From Desemzia sp. RIT 804 (GTDB lineage: Bacteria; Bacillota; Bacilli; Lactobacillales; Carnobacteriaceae), in assembly GCF_016892605.1 (NCBI RefSeq), contig NZ_JAFEMV010000004.1:62001-126000 (forward strand): 64,000 bases of DNA. Direction: 5' to 3'. A program made the position numbers and the translations under genes. The stretch's first letter is position 1; the number at the start of each line of letters is the position of its first letter. Below, one piece after another: positions 1 through 8,769 of the stretch. The notes under the pieces were generated by a model, which did not search any database, was not told where the DNA came from, and was given only the letters and a program-made list of their open reading frames with translations.

Positions 1-2
1 GA

Positions 3-836
3 TCTAGTCAGCATTCAAATGATGTTAATGAACCAAATTATTATTATCAAGCTACTTTTACTCGAACAAGGCTTCAGCCTATGTTGATTACTGACCACAA
101 TCTTCCTTCTTTACTCGCTAACAGTACTGAACAATCGCATATCTTGATCAATGCTAACACTTTCTATGTCAAAGACATTCGAAAAGACAAAGATACTCCC
201 TACAACACGATCGTTTTTCAGTTAGATGAATTTCCTTTAGTCTCTCTCGAAGATTCAAAAACAATCATGGAGCGCTATTTTAATCAAAAACCATTGGATT
301 ATAATTTCATTCAGTACATCGGGAGAACGTTAGGTTTTTATAAAAAATGTCCTTTTGTGTCTGGTTTTGAAGTATTTGTTCCTGAAACAAGAACCGATAA
401 AGAACCTGCAAGCTGGTATGGGCTGCATCATATTCGTGGAGAAGAAGAACATAAAAAAGGCAACTGTATGCATGTTCAATTTCGTAATGGACATGAACTG
501 CAGCTAATGATCTCTGGACACAGTTATAGAGAACAAATTGAACGCTCCGCAGCTCTGCAGCAACTTCAAGATAGACTGGTTCATCAAACAATGTTGTTGC
601 GCCGCTGCATGAGTGATCAGAAATTCGCTAATGAACCGAATCCTATTGAAAAATATTTAAGTACACATTCGCTACACCCCACACACGTTCCTTTGAAAAA
701 GATTTTATTTTTTATGACCAATTTTCGTATTCACGAAATACTAGAAACTGTTTTGGGAGAGGAAAATCCTTATATCGATGAAATCAGAGCAACCTTTCTA
801 AAAGAAATAAAAAATGAACCACCTCTCGAACCGTAA
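3..836 (+). CDS. comK: ComK-like competence transcription factor, 5' end outside the window
   Basis: The reading frame is open from the first bases of the window, so the true start lies upstream; the first in-frame ATG is at 81. The segment around residues 110-165 of the part starting at 81 (SWYGLHHI, then VQFRNGHELQLMISGHS, then REQIERSAALQQLQDRL) resembles the conserved ComK core, where B. subtilis has GWISHVHV, TFSNGKTMELPIS and NQVYRTAWLRTKFQDRI. ComK is the DNA-binding master activator of late competence genes in Bacillus and is also found in Listeria and relatives. The C-terminus is longer than in B. subtilis ComK. The family call comes from remembered motif similarity. A hairpin follows at 846. 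Confidence 0.7.
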   Translation, partial: SSQHSNDVNEPNYYYQATFTRTRLQPMLITDHNLPSLLANSTEQSHILINANTFYVKDIRKDKDTPYNTIVFQLDEFPLVSLEDSKTIMERYFNQKPLDYNFIQYIGRTLGFYKKCPFVSGFEVFVPETRTDKEPASWYGLHHIRGEEEHKKGNCMHVQFRNGHELQLMISGHSYREQIERSAALQQLQDRLVHQTMLLRRCMSDQKFANEPNPIEKYLSTHSLHPTHVPLKKILFFMTNFRIHEILETVLGEENPYIDEIRATFLKEIKNEPPLEP

Positions 837-845
837 CTTTTAAAA

Positions 846-882
846 AGCAGCTCTTACCAATGACCACTTGGCAAGAGCTGCT
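846..882. terminator. Hairpin after comK
   Basis: AGCAGCTCTT pairs with AAGAGCTGCT around a loop that can itself pair (CCAA/TTGG). A run of T follows only when read on the minus strand (TTTTTAAAAG), so it may serve both sides. Confidence 0.55.
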
Positions 883-1172
883 ACTCCTATTTAGATCACT
901 CTTTCAAATCACTCCTTGTTTATAAGCAATCTCCGTCACATTCAATTGATTGACTACTGCATCTATCAAATACAGTTGTTCCTTAGCGCTCAAATGGTGT
1001 TATAAGGCTTTGTGCCTGTATATAATATGAGTATGCGTGTTTCTAGCAAAGAAGCGAATAGAGCATATTAGCTGATTTCAACTTAACTTTAGTAGCTGAA
1101 TCTCTAGTATTGAAGATAGTTATAGCATAATTTTTAATTGGTTTCTTATACAATTAACTGAAAATAAAAAAA

Positions 1173-1211
1173 ACTAGATACTAGAAAAGTTAGCCTTTTT
1201 TAGTATCTAGT
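1173..1211 (-). terminator. Rho-independent terminator of the EIIBC-nagB unit
   Basis: The 11-bp arms ACTAGATACTA and TAGTATCTAGT are separated by 17 nt. On the minus strand a run of eight T follows, as expected for the terminator of the minus-strand genes that end at 1239. Confidence 0.8.
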
Positions 1212-1238
1212 ACGTAAGACTCAATTTTTTTAAGATCA

Positions 1239-1685
1239 TTATTTTTCTAACAACGAAGCAGCCTCCTCATCAATAATCGCAATAACATTATGGTGTTCTC
1301 TCAAAGCCGTTACTGGACATTCTCTAGTAATTTCTCCTTCTATAAAGTCTTTAACTGCTTTAGCTTTATGAGCACCTGAAACTAGCAAAACTACTTTATC
1401 AGCATCTAAAATTTCTGAAAATCCTAACGTAAACATTTCCGTTGGTGACTCTTCTCTAGTAATTCCATATTCTTTCATAGTACTTTTAATCGTTGAATCT
1501 TCGTGTTTTGCTAAAAACATCGTAGAATCAAAAGGTGTTCCAGGTTCATTGGCTCCAATATGGCCATTTGTTCCTAGGCCTAAAATTTGAAGGTTTCTTC
1601 TATTTTCTGAAAGCAGCTTTTTATATCTTTCAATTTCTTGGTCTGGATTATCCGTTTCTCCATTAATCGTCATACGTAGAAGCAA
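1239..1685 (-). pseudogene. nagB: 5'-truncated glucosamine-6-phosphate deaminase
   Basis: The 148-residue product matches the C-terminal two thirds of NagB, which normally has about 235-245 residues and converts glucosamine-6-phosphate to fructose-6-phosphate and ammonia. Active-site loop NGHIGANEPGTPFDS is present, with the His and Glu of the family. The first ~85-90 residues, which carry the phosphate-binding and Asp-containing N-terminal half, are missing. Upstream, in frame, a stop codon comes after four more codons, and the neighbouring EIIBC gene ends only about 50 bp away. The only usable start is a TTG without a clear ribosome site. A deletion between EIIBC and nagB is the simplest reading. 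The product is very unlikely to be active. Confidence 0.85.
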
Positions 1686-1738
1686 CTTGAAGTTGTCTTA
1701 TGACAGTTGTACGAGAAATATATTTATGAACAAAACAC

Positions 1739-3136
1739 TTACACTGTTTGATTATCTTCCTTTAAAACTTCCGTTGAATGCTCACTTTCTTTTTGTTTAG
1801 ATATCAGCAGACTAGTCATAATAAAGGAAACCACTATTGCAATAATGATTCCTAGGATCGCATAGACAAAGTATTGTCCAATGTATGCAGGCAGACTGAA
1901 AATACTTGATAAGATATAACCATAAATCCTTACTCCAAAGAAGCTGATGAAGGCAGATGAAACCGCACTACCAATTGATGCTGCAATAAAAGCTTTTTTG
2001 TATTTTGTTAACACACCGAATAAAGCAGGTTCAGTAATACCTAATAGACCAGAAAAAGCAGCAGATAAAATAATAGATTTTTCTTCTTTAGACTTGGCCG
2101 TTTTGTATACAGCAAGCGTTGCTCCAGTTATCGCCATATTAGCCATAAACATCATTGGCATCAACATATCATATCCTTGATTAGCAAAATTTTGCAATGC
2201 TATTGGTGTCATCGCATGATGTAGACCTGTAAGGATAGCAATTGGACGAATTAAACCTACCACAATACCAGCTAAAACAGGCGATATCGTAAACAACCAG
2301 CTTACGCCATCAGCAAGTAAGTTTCCAGCATGTATTCCTATCGGTCCTATTACTGTTAAAGTAAGCAGCCCTCCTAAAAACAATGAGATCGTCGGTGTAA
2401 ATACAGTACGTAAAATTTCTGGTAAAACTTTATCGACCCAACGATAAATGTAACTTAATGCTAAAACTGCAAAAATGATTGGAATAACTGTCCCCGCATA
2501 ATTAAACACCGGTACCGGAATAATGCCAAACAGCATAAAGTTTGAAATTTCACCTGCTGCAGCTGCTGCAGACATTGTTGGAAATTGTAACGTTGCAGCT
2601 ATAGCAATAGCTAAATATTGATTGGTCTTAAAAATTCGAGCTGCAGAAGCAGCCACAAAAAATGGCAAGAATGTAAATACTCCACTAGCTAACATATCAA
2701 TCACTTGGAATGTTGGTGTCTCATTAGAAATCACATTCAACGCCACTAAACCAGCAATCAACCCTTTTATCATACCAGCACCTGCAATGGCTGGCACGAT
2801 CGGCCCAAAAACTCCCGAAACGGTATCCATGAATAGTGAGATCAAGCCTTTTTTCTCATTCTGTTGATCAGTATCATTTGTTTCACTATCGATCCCTAAT
2901 TCCTTAGAAAGTACTTCATAATAATCCTCTACGTTTGTCCCTATAACAATTTGCATTTGATCATTTTGGTATTTAGTACCTAATACTCCTGGTATGTTTT
3001 CTAATTCTTTATATTCTATTTTTTCTTTGTCCTTGAGATCAAACCTGAGACGCGTCATACAGTGCCAAGCATTATTGATATTTTCTTTGCCGCCGACATG
3101 TCGAATGATTAATTTAGCAACCTCTTCTTTTTTCAT
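1739..3136 (-). CDS. PTS EIIBC permease, glucose/sucrose/beta-glucoside superfamily, no EIIA
   Basis: The 465-residue membrane protein starts with an EIIB domain (residues 1-85) whose phosphorylated cysteine is C26 in HCMTRLRF. A polytopic EIIC domain with the GITEPALFGV motif follows. There is no C-terminal EIIA, so it must borrow one, as MurP-type N-acetylmuramate and some sucrose/trehalose permeases do. The next gene downstream is a nagB remnant, which hints at an amino sugar, possibly MurNAc or a related compound, but the substrate cannot be read from sequence. A cre-like site at 3169-3182 suggests catabolite repression. The ATG at 3136 has the reading frame expected for the EIIB start. 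Confidence 0.85.
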   Translation of the reverse strand: MKKEEVAKLIIRHVGGKENINNAWHCMTRLRFDLKDKEKIEYKELENIPGVLGTKYQNDQMQIVIGTNVEDYYEVLSKELGIDSETNDTDQQNEKKGLISLFMDTVSGVFGPIVPAIAGAGMIKGLIAGLVALNVISNETPTFQVIDMLASGVFTFLPFFVAASAARIFKTNQYLAIAIAATLQFPTMSAAAAAGEISNFMLFGIIPVPVFNYAGTVIPIIFAVLALSYIYRWVDKVLPEILRTVFTPTISLFLGGLLTLTVIGPIGIHAGNLLADGVSWLFTISPVLAGIVVGLIRPIAILTGLHHAMTPIALQNFANQGYDMLMPMMFMANMAITGATLAVYKTAKSKEEKSIILSAAFSGLLGITEPALFGVLTKYKKAFIAASIGSAVSSAFISFFGVRIYGYILSSIFSLPAYIGQYFVYAILGIIIAIVVSFIMTSLLISKQKESEHSTEVLKEDNQTV

Positions 3137-3168
3137 ATGCTTTCCATCCTTTTCTTATGCTTGTTTTA

Positions 3169-3182
3169 TGTTTCCGTTTACA
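3169..3182 (-). promoter_or_regulatory. Candidate cre (CcpA) site upstream of EIIBC
   Basis: The minus strand reads TGTAAACGGAAACA, 13 of 14 positions of the consensus TGWAANCGNTNWCA. It lies about 33 bp before the ATG of EIIBC, a usual position for CcpA road-block repression. Confidence 0.6.
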
Positions 3183-3402
3183 ATTTGAATGATAGCATAA
3201 GTTTATATTTTTTAAAAACAGTCCTAAATGATAAAAAAACACTCAAAAACCTTTATATAAAAGAGATTTTGACATTATTCCTTTAATATTGGACTGGTTT
3301 TTATATCTATAGACTCTTCTTTTCATACCAAATTGACAGCCCTTACTCTTACATGTTTCAATATAGAAGAAGTAGTCTTAAAAATTGAAAAGAGGTTTGA
3401 CG

Positions 3403-4602
3403 ATGAAACCAACTATCATAACAAATATCAAAAGCTATACTATCAAACCAGATCGACACAACTTAGTAGTTGTAAAAGTAGAAACCGATAAAGGAATCGT
3501 CGGCTATGGATGTGCGACATTTCAACAACGTCCATTAGCCGTCAAAACTATGGTTGATGAATACCTGAAGCCTTTGCTGATCGGCAAAGATGCTAATCAC
3601 ATTGAAGATTTATGGCAAATGATGACAGTCAATTCTTATTGGAGAAATGGTCCAGTCATCAACAATGCTATTTCCGGTGTAGATATGGCTCTTTGGGACA
3701 TAAAAGGAAAACTATGTGATATGCCGCTTTACCAGCTGCTCGGAGGTAAATCAAGAGACGCTATTGCTAGTTATACTCACGCAGTGGCTGACAACTTGCC
3801 TGATCTTTACCAAGAAATCGATAATATTTTGGCTGAAGGCTATCAATACATCCGTTGTCAACTTGGTTTTTACGGTGGCCCTGCTGCTGAATTGAATACA
3901 CCTAAAAACACTTCAGAAGGATCTTATTTTGACCAATACCAGTATATGGATACAACTTTAAAAATGTTTGCTGATATCCGAAATAAATATGGTAACTCTT
4001 TCCAAATGCTTCATGATGTTCACGAACGTCTTTATCCAAATCAAGCAGTACAATTTGCAAAAAAATCTGAAGAGTACAATTTGTTTTTTCTAGAAGATTT
4101 GCTGCCGCCTGATCAAAATGAATGGCTGAAACAAATTCGTTCTCAGACATCTACACCGATCGCTACCGGAGAATTATTCAACAATCCAATGGAATGGCAA
4201 TCTTTAGTGAAAAACCGTGAAATTGATTATATGAGAGCTCATGTATCGCAACTAGGAGGTATTACACCTGCTATTAAATTGGCTCATTTTTGTGATGCCA
4301 TGGGAATACGAATGGCTTGGCACACTCCTTCTGATATTACGCCGATCGGGATAGCTGTTAATACGCACTTGAATATTCATCTTCATAATGCGGCAGTACA
4401 AGAAAATATAGATGTTCCATATAATACTGCAAAGCTCTTTTCACACGTACCAAAGGCTGAAAAAGGTTATTTTTATCCAATTGATAAACCTGGAATAGGC
4501 GTTGATTTTAATGAAGAACTAGCAGAGGAGTACCCGATTGTTTATCGTCCACATGAATGGACACAAAGTCGTACACCAGACGGCACAATCGTTACTCCTT
4601 AA
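3403..4602 (+). CDS. Mannonate dehydratase / RspA-type enolase-superfamily dehydratase
   Basis: The product (399 residues) belongs to the ManD subgroup of the enolase superfamily, which dehydrates sugar acids such as D-mannonate to 2-keto-3-deoxygluconate. Metal ligands are visible as D205 (HDVHERL), E231 (FLEDLLPP) and E257 (GELFNNP). H207 is the catalytic histidine of the family, and AWHTPSD follows near residue 305. I prefer the ATG at 3403 over the upstream TTG at 3385 because AGAGG sits 7 bp before it. Some family members (RspA) have only low dehydratase activity, so the in vivo substrate is open. The gene stands alone between divergent EIIBC and convergent GntR. A KDG kinase and KDG-6-P aldolase lie 25 kb away. 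Confidence 0.85.
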   Translation: MKPTIITNIKSYTIKPDRHNLVVVKVETDKGIVGYGCATFQQRPLAVKTMVDEYLKPLLIGKDANHIEDLWQMMTVNSYWRNGPVINNAISGVDMALWDIKGKLCDMPLYQLLGGKSRDAIASYTHAVADNLPDLYQEIDNILAEGYQYIRCQLGFYGGPAAELNTPKNTSEGSYFDQYQYMDTTLKMFADIRNKYGNSFQMLHDVHERLYPNQAVQFAKKSEEYNLFFLEDLLPPDQNEWLKQIRSQTSTPIATGELFNNPMEWQSLVKNREIDYMRAHVSQLGGITPAIKLAHFCDAMGIRMAWHTPSDITPIGIAVNTHLNIHLHNAAVQENIDVPYNTAKLFSHVPKAEKGYFYPIDKPGIGVDFNEELAEEYPIVYRPHEWTQSRTPDGTIVTP

Positions 4603-4616
4603 AAAAATGCAACAAG

Positions 4617-4645
4617 GAACCTATCGCTAAAAAAGCGGTAGGTTC
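4617..4645. terminator. Bidirectional terminator between the dehydratase and GntR genes
   Basis: The 12-bp arms GAACCTATCGCT and AGCGGTAGGTTC (one wobble pair) flank a short A-rich loop. The site lies between two convergent genes. Confidence 0.75.
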
Positions 4646-4654
4646 TCTTTGTAT

Positions 4655-5365
4655 TTATTCCTTTTGTCTTGTCTGATGACTTTCTTTATTGAAGGGGACA
4701 ATATATGTACAAGTATAATCAATCGCAATTACTTCACTATATTCATAAACTTGTCCATTTTTCAAAATACCTCGATTAACGATTTTCATCGCTGGAGTTC
4801 CTTTTTTGCACAGCAGTAATTCAGTCTGTTCTTTCGTTGTTAAAATAGGTGTGTAGCTAGTGATATAATGTGAAATAGCGTATTTGGATTGCTGCACATA
4901 TTTTTGAATGGAAGCTTCCGCAATACTGGCCGTAAAATCAGGAAAAAGCGACACTGGCAATTTTGACGTTTCAATTTGAGTGATCGTATAGTTTACGATA
5001 CGGATGCGTTGAAAGTTCCAAACATATTGCTCATCATCCAATTCAAATATTTGTCGGTCTTCTTCCAAGGCTGGCTGTTTATCCAAATAAATGATTTTTG
5101 ACGTAATTCTATCATAGGAATTTCTTGTTAGCGAATTATAAATCAAAGGGTTTTGCTTAGCGTCTTTACGAATAAACATTCCAGATCCTTGAATAACTTG
5201 GATCACGCCTATATCGCTTAGGCTATTTACAGCTTCTTGTATCGTATATCGCGAGACTTCATATTGCTCAGCCAAATCTCTTTGAGTAGGTAATTTTCCA
5301 TTTGGATAATGTTCTTGATAGATTTTGCTTAATATATCTTGAACTACAAATTCACGTTTCTTCAT
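4655..5365 (-). CDS. GntR-family (HutC/UTRA) transcriptional regulator
   Basis: The ~236-residue protein has an N-terminal winged helix-turn-helix (LPTQRDLAEQYEVSRYTIQEAVNSL, residues ~25-50, with the GSGMFIRKDA wing) and a C-terminal UTRA ligand-binding domain from about residue 85. UTRA regulators usually sense a phosphorylated sugar and repress the neighbouring sugar operon. The ATG at 5365 is chosen because AAGGAGG lies five bases upstream; the GTG at 5371 would overlap that ribosome site. It follows the RpiR gene by about 10 bp, so the two are probably co-transcribed and face the nanE operon. Which genes it controls is inference. Confidence 0.85.
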   Translation of the reverse strand: MKKREFVVQDILSKIYQEHYPNGKLPTQRDLAEQYEVSRYTIQEAVNSLSDIGVIQVIQGSGMFIRKDAKQNPLIYNSLTRNSYDRITSKIIYLDKQPALEEDRQIFELDDEQYVWNFQRIRIVNYTITQIETSKLPVSLFPDFTASIAEASIQKYVQQSKYAISHYITSYTPILTTKEQTELLLCKKGTPAMKIVNRGILKNGQVYEYSEVIAIDYTCTYIVPFNKESHQTRQKE

Positions 5366-5375
5366 ACGCACCTCC

Positions 5376-6194
5376 TTATTCCACCTGCTTACCGATAATC
5401 GACCGTGTAATTTTCTCTCTAATGTCTAGCACGTCTGATTTATGAGCCAACTCATACCCTCTCACGATCGTTTCGCAAATAGACAATTGAGCGATTTTCC
5501 CTTCGATGGATTCACCGTTGATAAATTCATTCACAGGTGTTTGCAATAGCACATCAGCTAATTTGGACAAAGGAGATATCGTTGTGTTGCTTAGCACAAT
5601 GATCTTAGCTCCATTTTTTTTTGCTAAGGTGACAGAATCAATAATATCTTTGGTCCGGCCAGATAAGGACATTGCAACTACTACATCTTTATCCGACATG
5701 ATAGAAGCGACTTGGGATTGAAAATGGGCATCATTATAAGCTTTCCCTCTCAACCCTACCCGCAGCAGCATCTTTTCAAAGCTCACTCCAATTTGTCCAC
5801 TTGACCCTACACCAAATACACTGATGTTTTCAGCTTTTGAAATATACTGAATCGTTTGTTTTAGATCGTTGGAATCAATCAATTGGTACGTTTCATTTAA
5901 TACCTGGATTGAATCTTGGAATATTTTATCGTAGTACACATCTTCTGATTGGTATTCATATCGCTTAGAAAAATCTTCTTTGGCTATCTCGATTTTCAAA
6001 TCACTAAATCCACTGTAACCGATCTTTTTGCAAAAACGGATAACCGTTGCATCCCCAACACTGATATCTAAAGTAATGTCATTCATCGTTTTATTGGCAA
6101 CTTCACTGCGGTTGGTCAAGATATAATCAGCCATTTTTCGTTCGGATTTCGTCAACTCCGGGTAACAATCTTGAATCTCTTTTATATAACTCAT
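5376..6194 (-). CDS. RpiR-family regulator of the nanE-PTS operon
   Basis: The 272-residue protein has the two-domain RpiR layout: an N-terminal helix-turn-helix (GDATVIRFCKKIGYSGFSDLK, near residues 47-67) and a SIS phosphosugar-binding domain (FGVGSSGQIG near residue 132, AMSLSGRTKDI near 180). RpiR proteins bind a sugar phosphate through the SIS domain. The gene is divergent from nanE, with a 196-bp shared region that carries CTCCAT repeats and a good promoter, so it probably controls nanE and the EIICB in response to an amino-sugar phosphate. The start ATG has GAGGGAAG just upstream. Confidence 0.85.
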   Translation of the reverse strand: MSYIKEIQDCYPELTKSERKMADYILTNRSEVANKTMNDITLDISVGDATVIRFCKKIGYSGFSDLKIEIAKEDFSKRYEYQSEDVYYDKIFQDSIQVLNETYQLIDSNDLKQTIQYISKAENISVFGVGSSGQIGVSFEKMLLRVGLRGKAYNDAHFQSQVASIMSDKDVVVAMSLSGRTKDIIDSVTLAKKNGAKIIVLSNTTISPLSKLADVLLQTPVNEFINGESIEGKIAQLSICETIVRGYELAHKSDVLDIREKITRSIIGKQVE

Positions 6195-6247
6195 ACTCTT
6201 CCCTCACATTCCACTAAATTTCGTATATTTCCATTATACAATATCTT

Positions 6248-6286
6248 TCTCCATTCTGCTTTAAATACTCCATTTTTCTCCATTTT
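6248..6286. promoter_or_regulatory. Three CTCCAT direct repeats, candidate operator
   Basis: TCTCCATT, ACTCCATT and TCTCCATT occur within 40 bp in the region between divergent RpiR and nanE genes. The last two are exactly 10 bp apart, which is one helical turn. This spacing suits binding sites for a regulator such as the adjacent RpiR protein, but no binding motif for this protein is known to me. Confidence 0.4.
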
Positions 6287-6319
6287 TAAAATGTAAAACC
6301 AAATTTAAATATTAAAGGG

Positions 6320-6349
6320 TTTACAAATACGTTTAAATAGTGATATTAT
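6320..6349 (+). promoter_or_regulatory. Promoter of nanE-EIICB
   Basis: TTTACA (6320-6325) and TATTAT (6344-6349) are separated by 18 bp. They lie about 40 bp upstream of the nanE start codon. Confidence 0.55.
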
Positions 6350-6390
6350 GATTTTGAAGAAAAAATCCGAAAAAGAAAGGATGCTGTACA

Positions 6391-7083
6391 ATGGATAAAG
6401 AAACATTTTTAAAACAAGTTAAAGGAGGGGTGATCGTTTCTTGCCAAGCACTACCTGATGAGCCGCTCTACACCGAGGAAGGTGGCGTTATGCCACTTTT
6501 AGCACAAGCCGCAAAAGAAGCTGGTGCTGTTGGAATCAGAGCTAACTCTGTTCGAGACATTATTCAAATCAAAGAAAAAGTCGATTTACCGGTTATTGGT
6601 ATTATCAAGCGTGAGTATCTCCCGGAGGAGCCTTTCATTACCGCTACTATGAAAGAGGTAGATGAATTAGCAGAAACTGGCGTTGAAGTAATCGCATTGG
6701 ATTGCACCTCAAGAAAGCGCTACGACGGATTGTCAATCAATGAATTCATTGCACAAATCAAAGCCAAATACCCAAATCAATTGTTCATGGCTGATATCAG
6801 TACATTTGAAGAAGGCTTTAATGCTTATAAAGCTGGGATCGACTTTGTTGGTACGACATTATCAGGCTATACTTCTTACAGTTCAAAAGCAGATGGGCCA
6901 GATATACAACTCATCAAAGAGTTAGTAGAAGCTGGAATCCCTACAATTGCAGAAGGAAAAATCCATACTCCACAACAAGCTAAAGAAATCCACGATTTAG
7001 GCGTAAGTGGAATCGTTGTTGGAGGAGCTATCACTAGACCTAAACAAATTGCTGAAAGCTTTATTCGTGCTTTAGAAGACTAG
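6391..7083 (+). CDS. nanE: N-acetylmannosamine-6-phosphate 2-epimerase
   Basis: The 230-residue protein matches NanE over its full length. This TIM-barrel enzyme interconverts ManNAc-6-P and GlcNAc-6-P. Recognisable segments are [15 protein letters not shown] at the N-terminus, [11 protein letters not shown] near residue 50, IGIIKREY near 75, ALDCTSRKR near 103, and VVGGAITRP near the C-terminus. A ribosome site (AAAGGATG) precedes the ATG. It is followed by an EIICB permease after 11 bp. No sialic acid lyase or ManNAc kinase is in the window, so the likely use is conversion of ManNAc-6-P delivered by the partner PTS. Confidence 0.93.
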   Translation: MDKETFLKQVKGGVIVSCQALPDEPLYTEEGGVMPLLAQAAKEAGAVGIRANSVRDIIQIKEKVDLPVIGIIKREYLPEEPFITATMKEVDELAETGVEVIALDCTSRKRYDGLSINEFIAQIKAKYPNQLFMADISTFEEGFNAYKAGIDFVGTTLSGYTSYSSKADGPDIQLIKELVEAGIPTIAEGKIHTPQQAKEIHDLGVSGIVVGGAITRPKQIAESFIRALED

Positions 7084-7094
7084 GAGGGAATGAA

Positions 7095-8600
7095 ATGTTT
7101 AAACAATTATCTAAATTAGGTCAAGCATTGATGCTGCCTATCTCAATTTTACCGGCAGCCGGTCTTTTACTCGGACTTGGTGGCGCATTAACAAACCCAG
7201 CAACTATCGCTGCATTTCCATTTTTAGGAGCAGCTTGGCTGCAAACGATTTTACAAGTAATGAACTCTGCAGGTAGCGCCGTATTTGCCAACTTGCCATT
7301 GATTTTTGCAATCGGTATCTCAGTCGGCTTAGCTAATGGGGATAAAGGAACTGCCGGTCTTGCTGGAGCAGTCTCTTACGTCGTTTATACCGGTACACTA
7401 AACGTCTTGGCTACTCTCTTCCTTGATGAAGGCGTAGTCGTTGATACGGGAGTCCTTGGGGCTATCGTTATCGGATTGACCGTTGTTGCCTTACACAGTA
7501 AATACCGTAAAATACAATTACCGCAATTTTTGGGCTTCTTTGGAGGCTCCCGTTTTATTCCGATCGTCGCTTCACTTGCTGCTATTGTTATCGGAGGCAT
7601 GTTCTTTATTGTTTGGCCTCCAATTCAAAACTTGTTGGTTTCAGCCGGTGAGTCTATTTCTCAAATGGGAAGCATTGGATCATTCCTTTACGGGTTCTTG
7701 CTTCGCTTAACCGGAGCTGTTGGATTGCACCACACGATTTATCCATTATTCTGGTACACAGAATTGGGCGGAACTGAAATCGTTAATGGAGAAACTATCT
7801 CCGGTGCTCAAAATATCTTCTTTGGACAATTAGCTGATCCAAATCATACCGGATTGTTCACGTATGGAACTCGTTTCTTCTCAGGACGATTTGCAACCAT
7901 GATGTTCGGTTTACCAGCTGCTTCACTTGCTATGCTGCACTCGCTTCCTAAAAAAAACCGCAAGAAAAATGCTGGTCTTTACATCAGTAATGCATTCACT
8001 TCTTTCTTAACCGGTATCACTGAACCGATTGAATATTCATTCTTATTTGCTGCACCATGGTTGTATGTCATCCACGCCTTTTTAGATGGAGTCTCTTTCT
8101 TCGTAGCGGATATTTTAAACATCCGTATCGGAAACTCATTCTCTGGCGGATTGATCGACTACTTGCTATTCGGTGTGCTACAAGGAAATGAATCGACTAA
8201 CTGGATCTGGGTCATTCCTATGGGGATCGTATGGGCGCTTGTGTACTATGCGGTGTTCCGATTCTTCATCACGAAATTCGTGGTAGCTATTCCGGGAATG
8301 GAAGTTACAGAAAACGATACTGCTGCTGAATCTGTTGAGCGCGGAAAATCCTCTTTAACGGACGAAGCTTTGATCGTCATCGAATCGTTAGGCAACGAAG
8401 AAAATATTGAATACGTTACCGCATGTGCAACAAGATTGCGTGTTTCCGTTAAAGACAAACAAAAAGTCGACAAAGATCGCATCAAAAAATTAGGTGCCAC
8501 ATCTGTTTTCGAAGTAGATGGCGGAGTCCAAGCTGTATTTGGAGGCAAAGCCAATCTATTGAGTCAAGAGATCAATCAGATTATGGGGACAGATGACTAG
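7095..8600 (+). CDS. PTS EIICB permease, glucose/N-acetyl-hexosamine type
   Basis: The 501-residue protein has a long EIIC domain (start MFKQLSKLGQALMLPISILP, GLHHTIYPLFWY near residue 210, ITEPIEYSFLF near 310) and a C-terminal EIIB domain with the phosphorylated cysteine C444 in ACATRLRVSV. This order is typical of glucose and GlcNAc permeases. Coupling to nanE (11 bp apart) suggests transport and phosphorylation of N-acetylmannosamine or a related amino sugar. The EIIA must come from elsewhere. It ends before a strong terminator. Confidence 0.88.
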   Translation: MFKQLSKLGQALMLPISILPAAGLLLGLGGALTNPATIAAFPFLGAAWLQTILQVMNSAGSAVFANLPLIFAIGISVGLANGDKGTAGLAGAVSYVVYTGTLNVLATLFLDEGVVVDTGVLGAIVIGLTVVALHSKYRKIQLPQFLGFFGGSRFIPIVASLAAIVIGGMFFIVWPPIQNLLVSAGESISQMGSIGSFLYGFLLRLTGAVGLHHTIYPLFWYTELGGTEIVNGETISGAQNIFFGQLADPNHTGLFTYGTRFFSGRFATMMFGLPAASLAMLHSLPKKNRKKNAGLYISNAFTSFLTGITEPIEYSFLFAAPWLYVIHAFLDGVSFFVADILNIRIGNSFSGGLIDYLLFGVLQGNESTNWIWVIPMGIVWALVYYAVFRFFITKFVVAIPGMEVTENDTAAESVERGKSSLTDEALIVIESLGNEENIEYVTACATRLRVSVKDKQKVDKDRIKKLGATSVFEVDGGVQAVFGGKANLLSQEINQIMGTDD

Positions 8601-8629
8601 TCCATATTTTAATTGATAGCTAAAACCAT

Positions 8630-8677
8630 AAAATCCATTTCTACTCATGAGCAACCATGAATAGAAATGGATTTTTT
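8630..8677 (+). terminator. Terminator of nanE-EIICB
   Basis: AAATCCATTTCTA pairs with TAGAAATGGATTT, extended by CATG/CATG near the loop, and is followed by TTTTTTG. Confidence 0.85.
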
Positions 8678-8769
8678 GTAATTTGAATAAACCCGAGGTA
8701 TATTATCAAGTTGTTGTTTCTCTTTTTTCGTACTGTGAAGACTGAAACCAGAAAACCTCTTCAACTTTT

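Larger units (their letters stand above)
837..1238. other. 402-bp gene-free stretch with two hairpins
   Basis: This gap between comK and the nagB remnant holds two convergent-type hairpins (846-882 and 1173-1211). A 30-codon reading frame on the minus strand (904-993) looks like the C-terminal tail of a lost protein but has no start and cannot be assigned. I see nothing else in it. Confidence 0.5.

Noticed and set aside
904-993. 30-codon minus-strand tail, LSAKEQLYLIDAVVNQLNV followed by TEIAYKQGVI and a stop
   Set aside because: It reads like the end of a real protein, but there is no start, it is very short and I cannot match it to a family.
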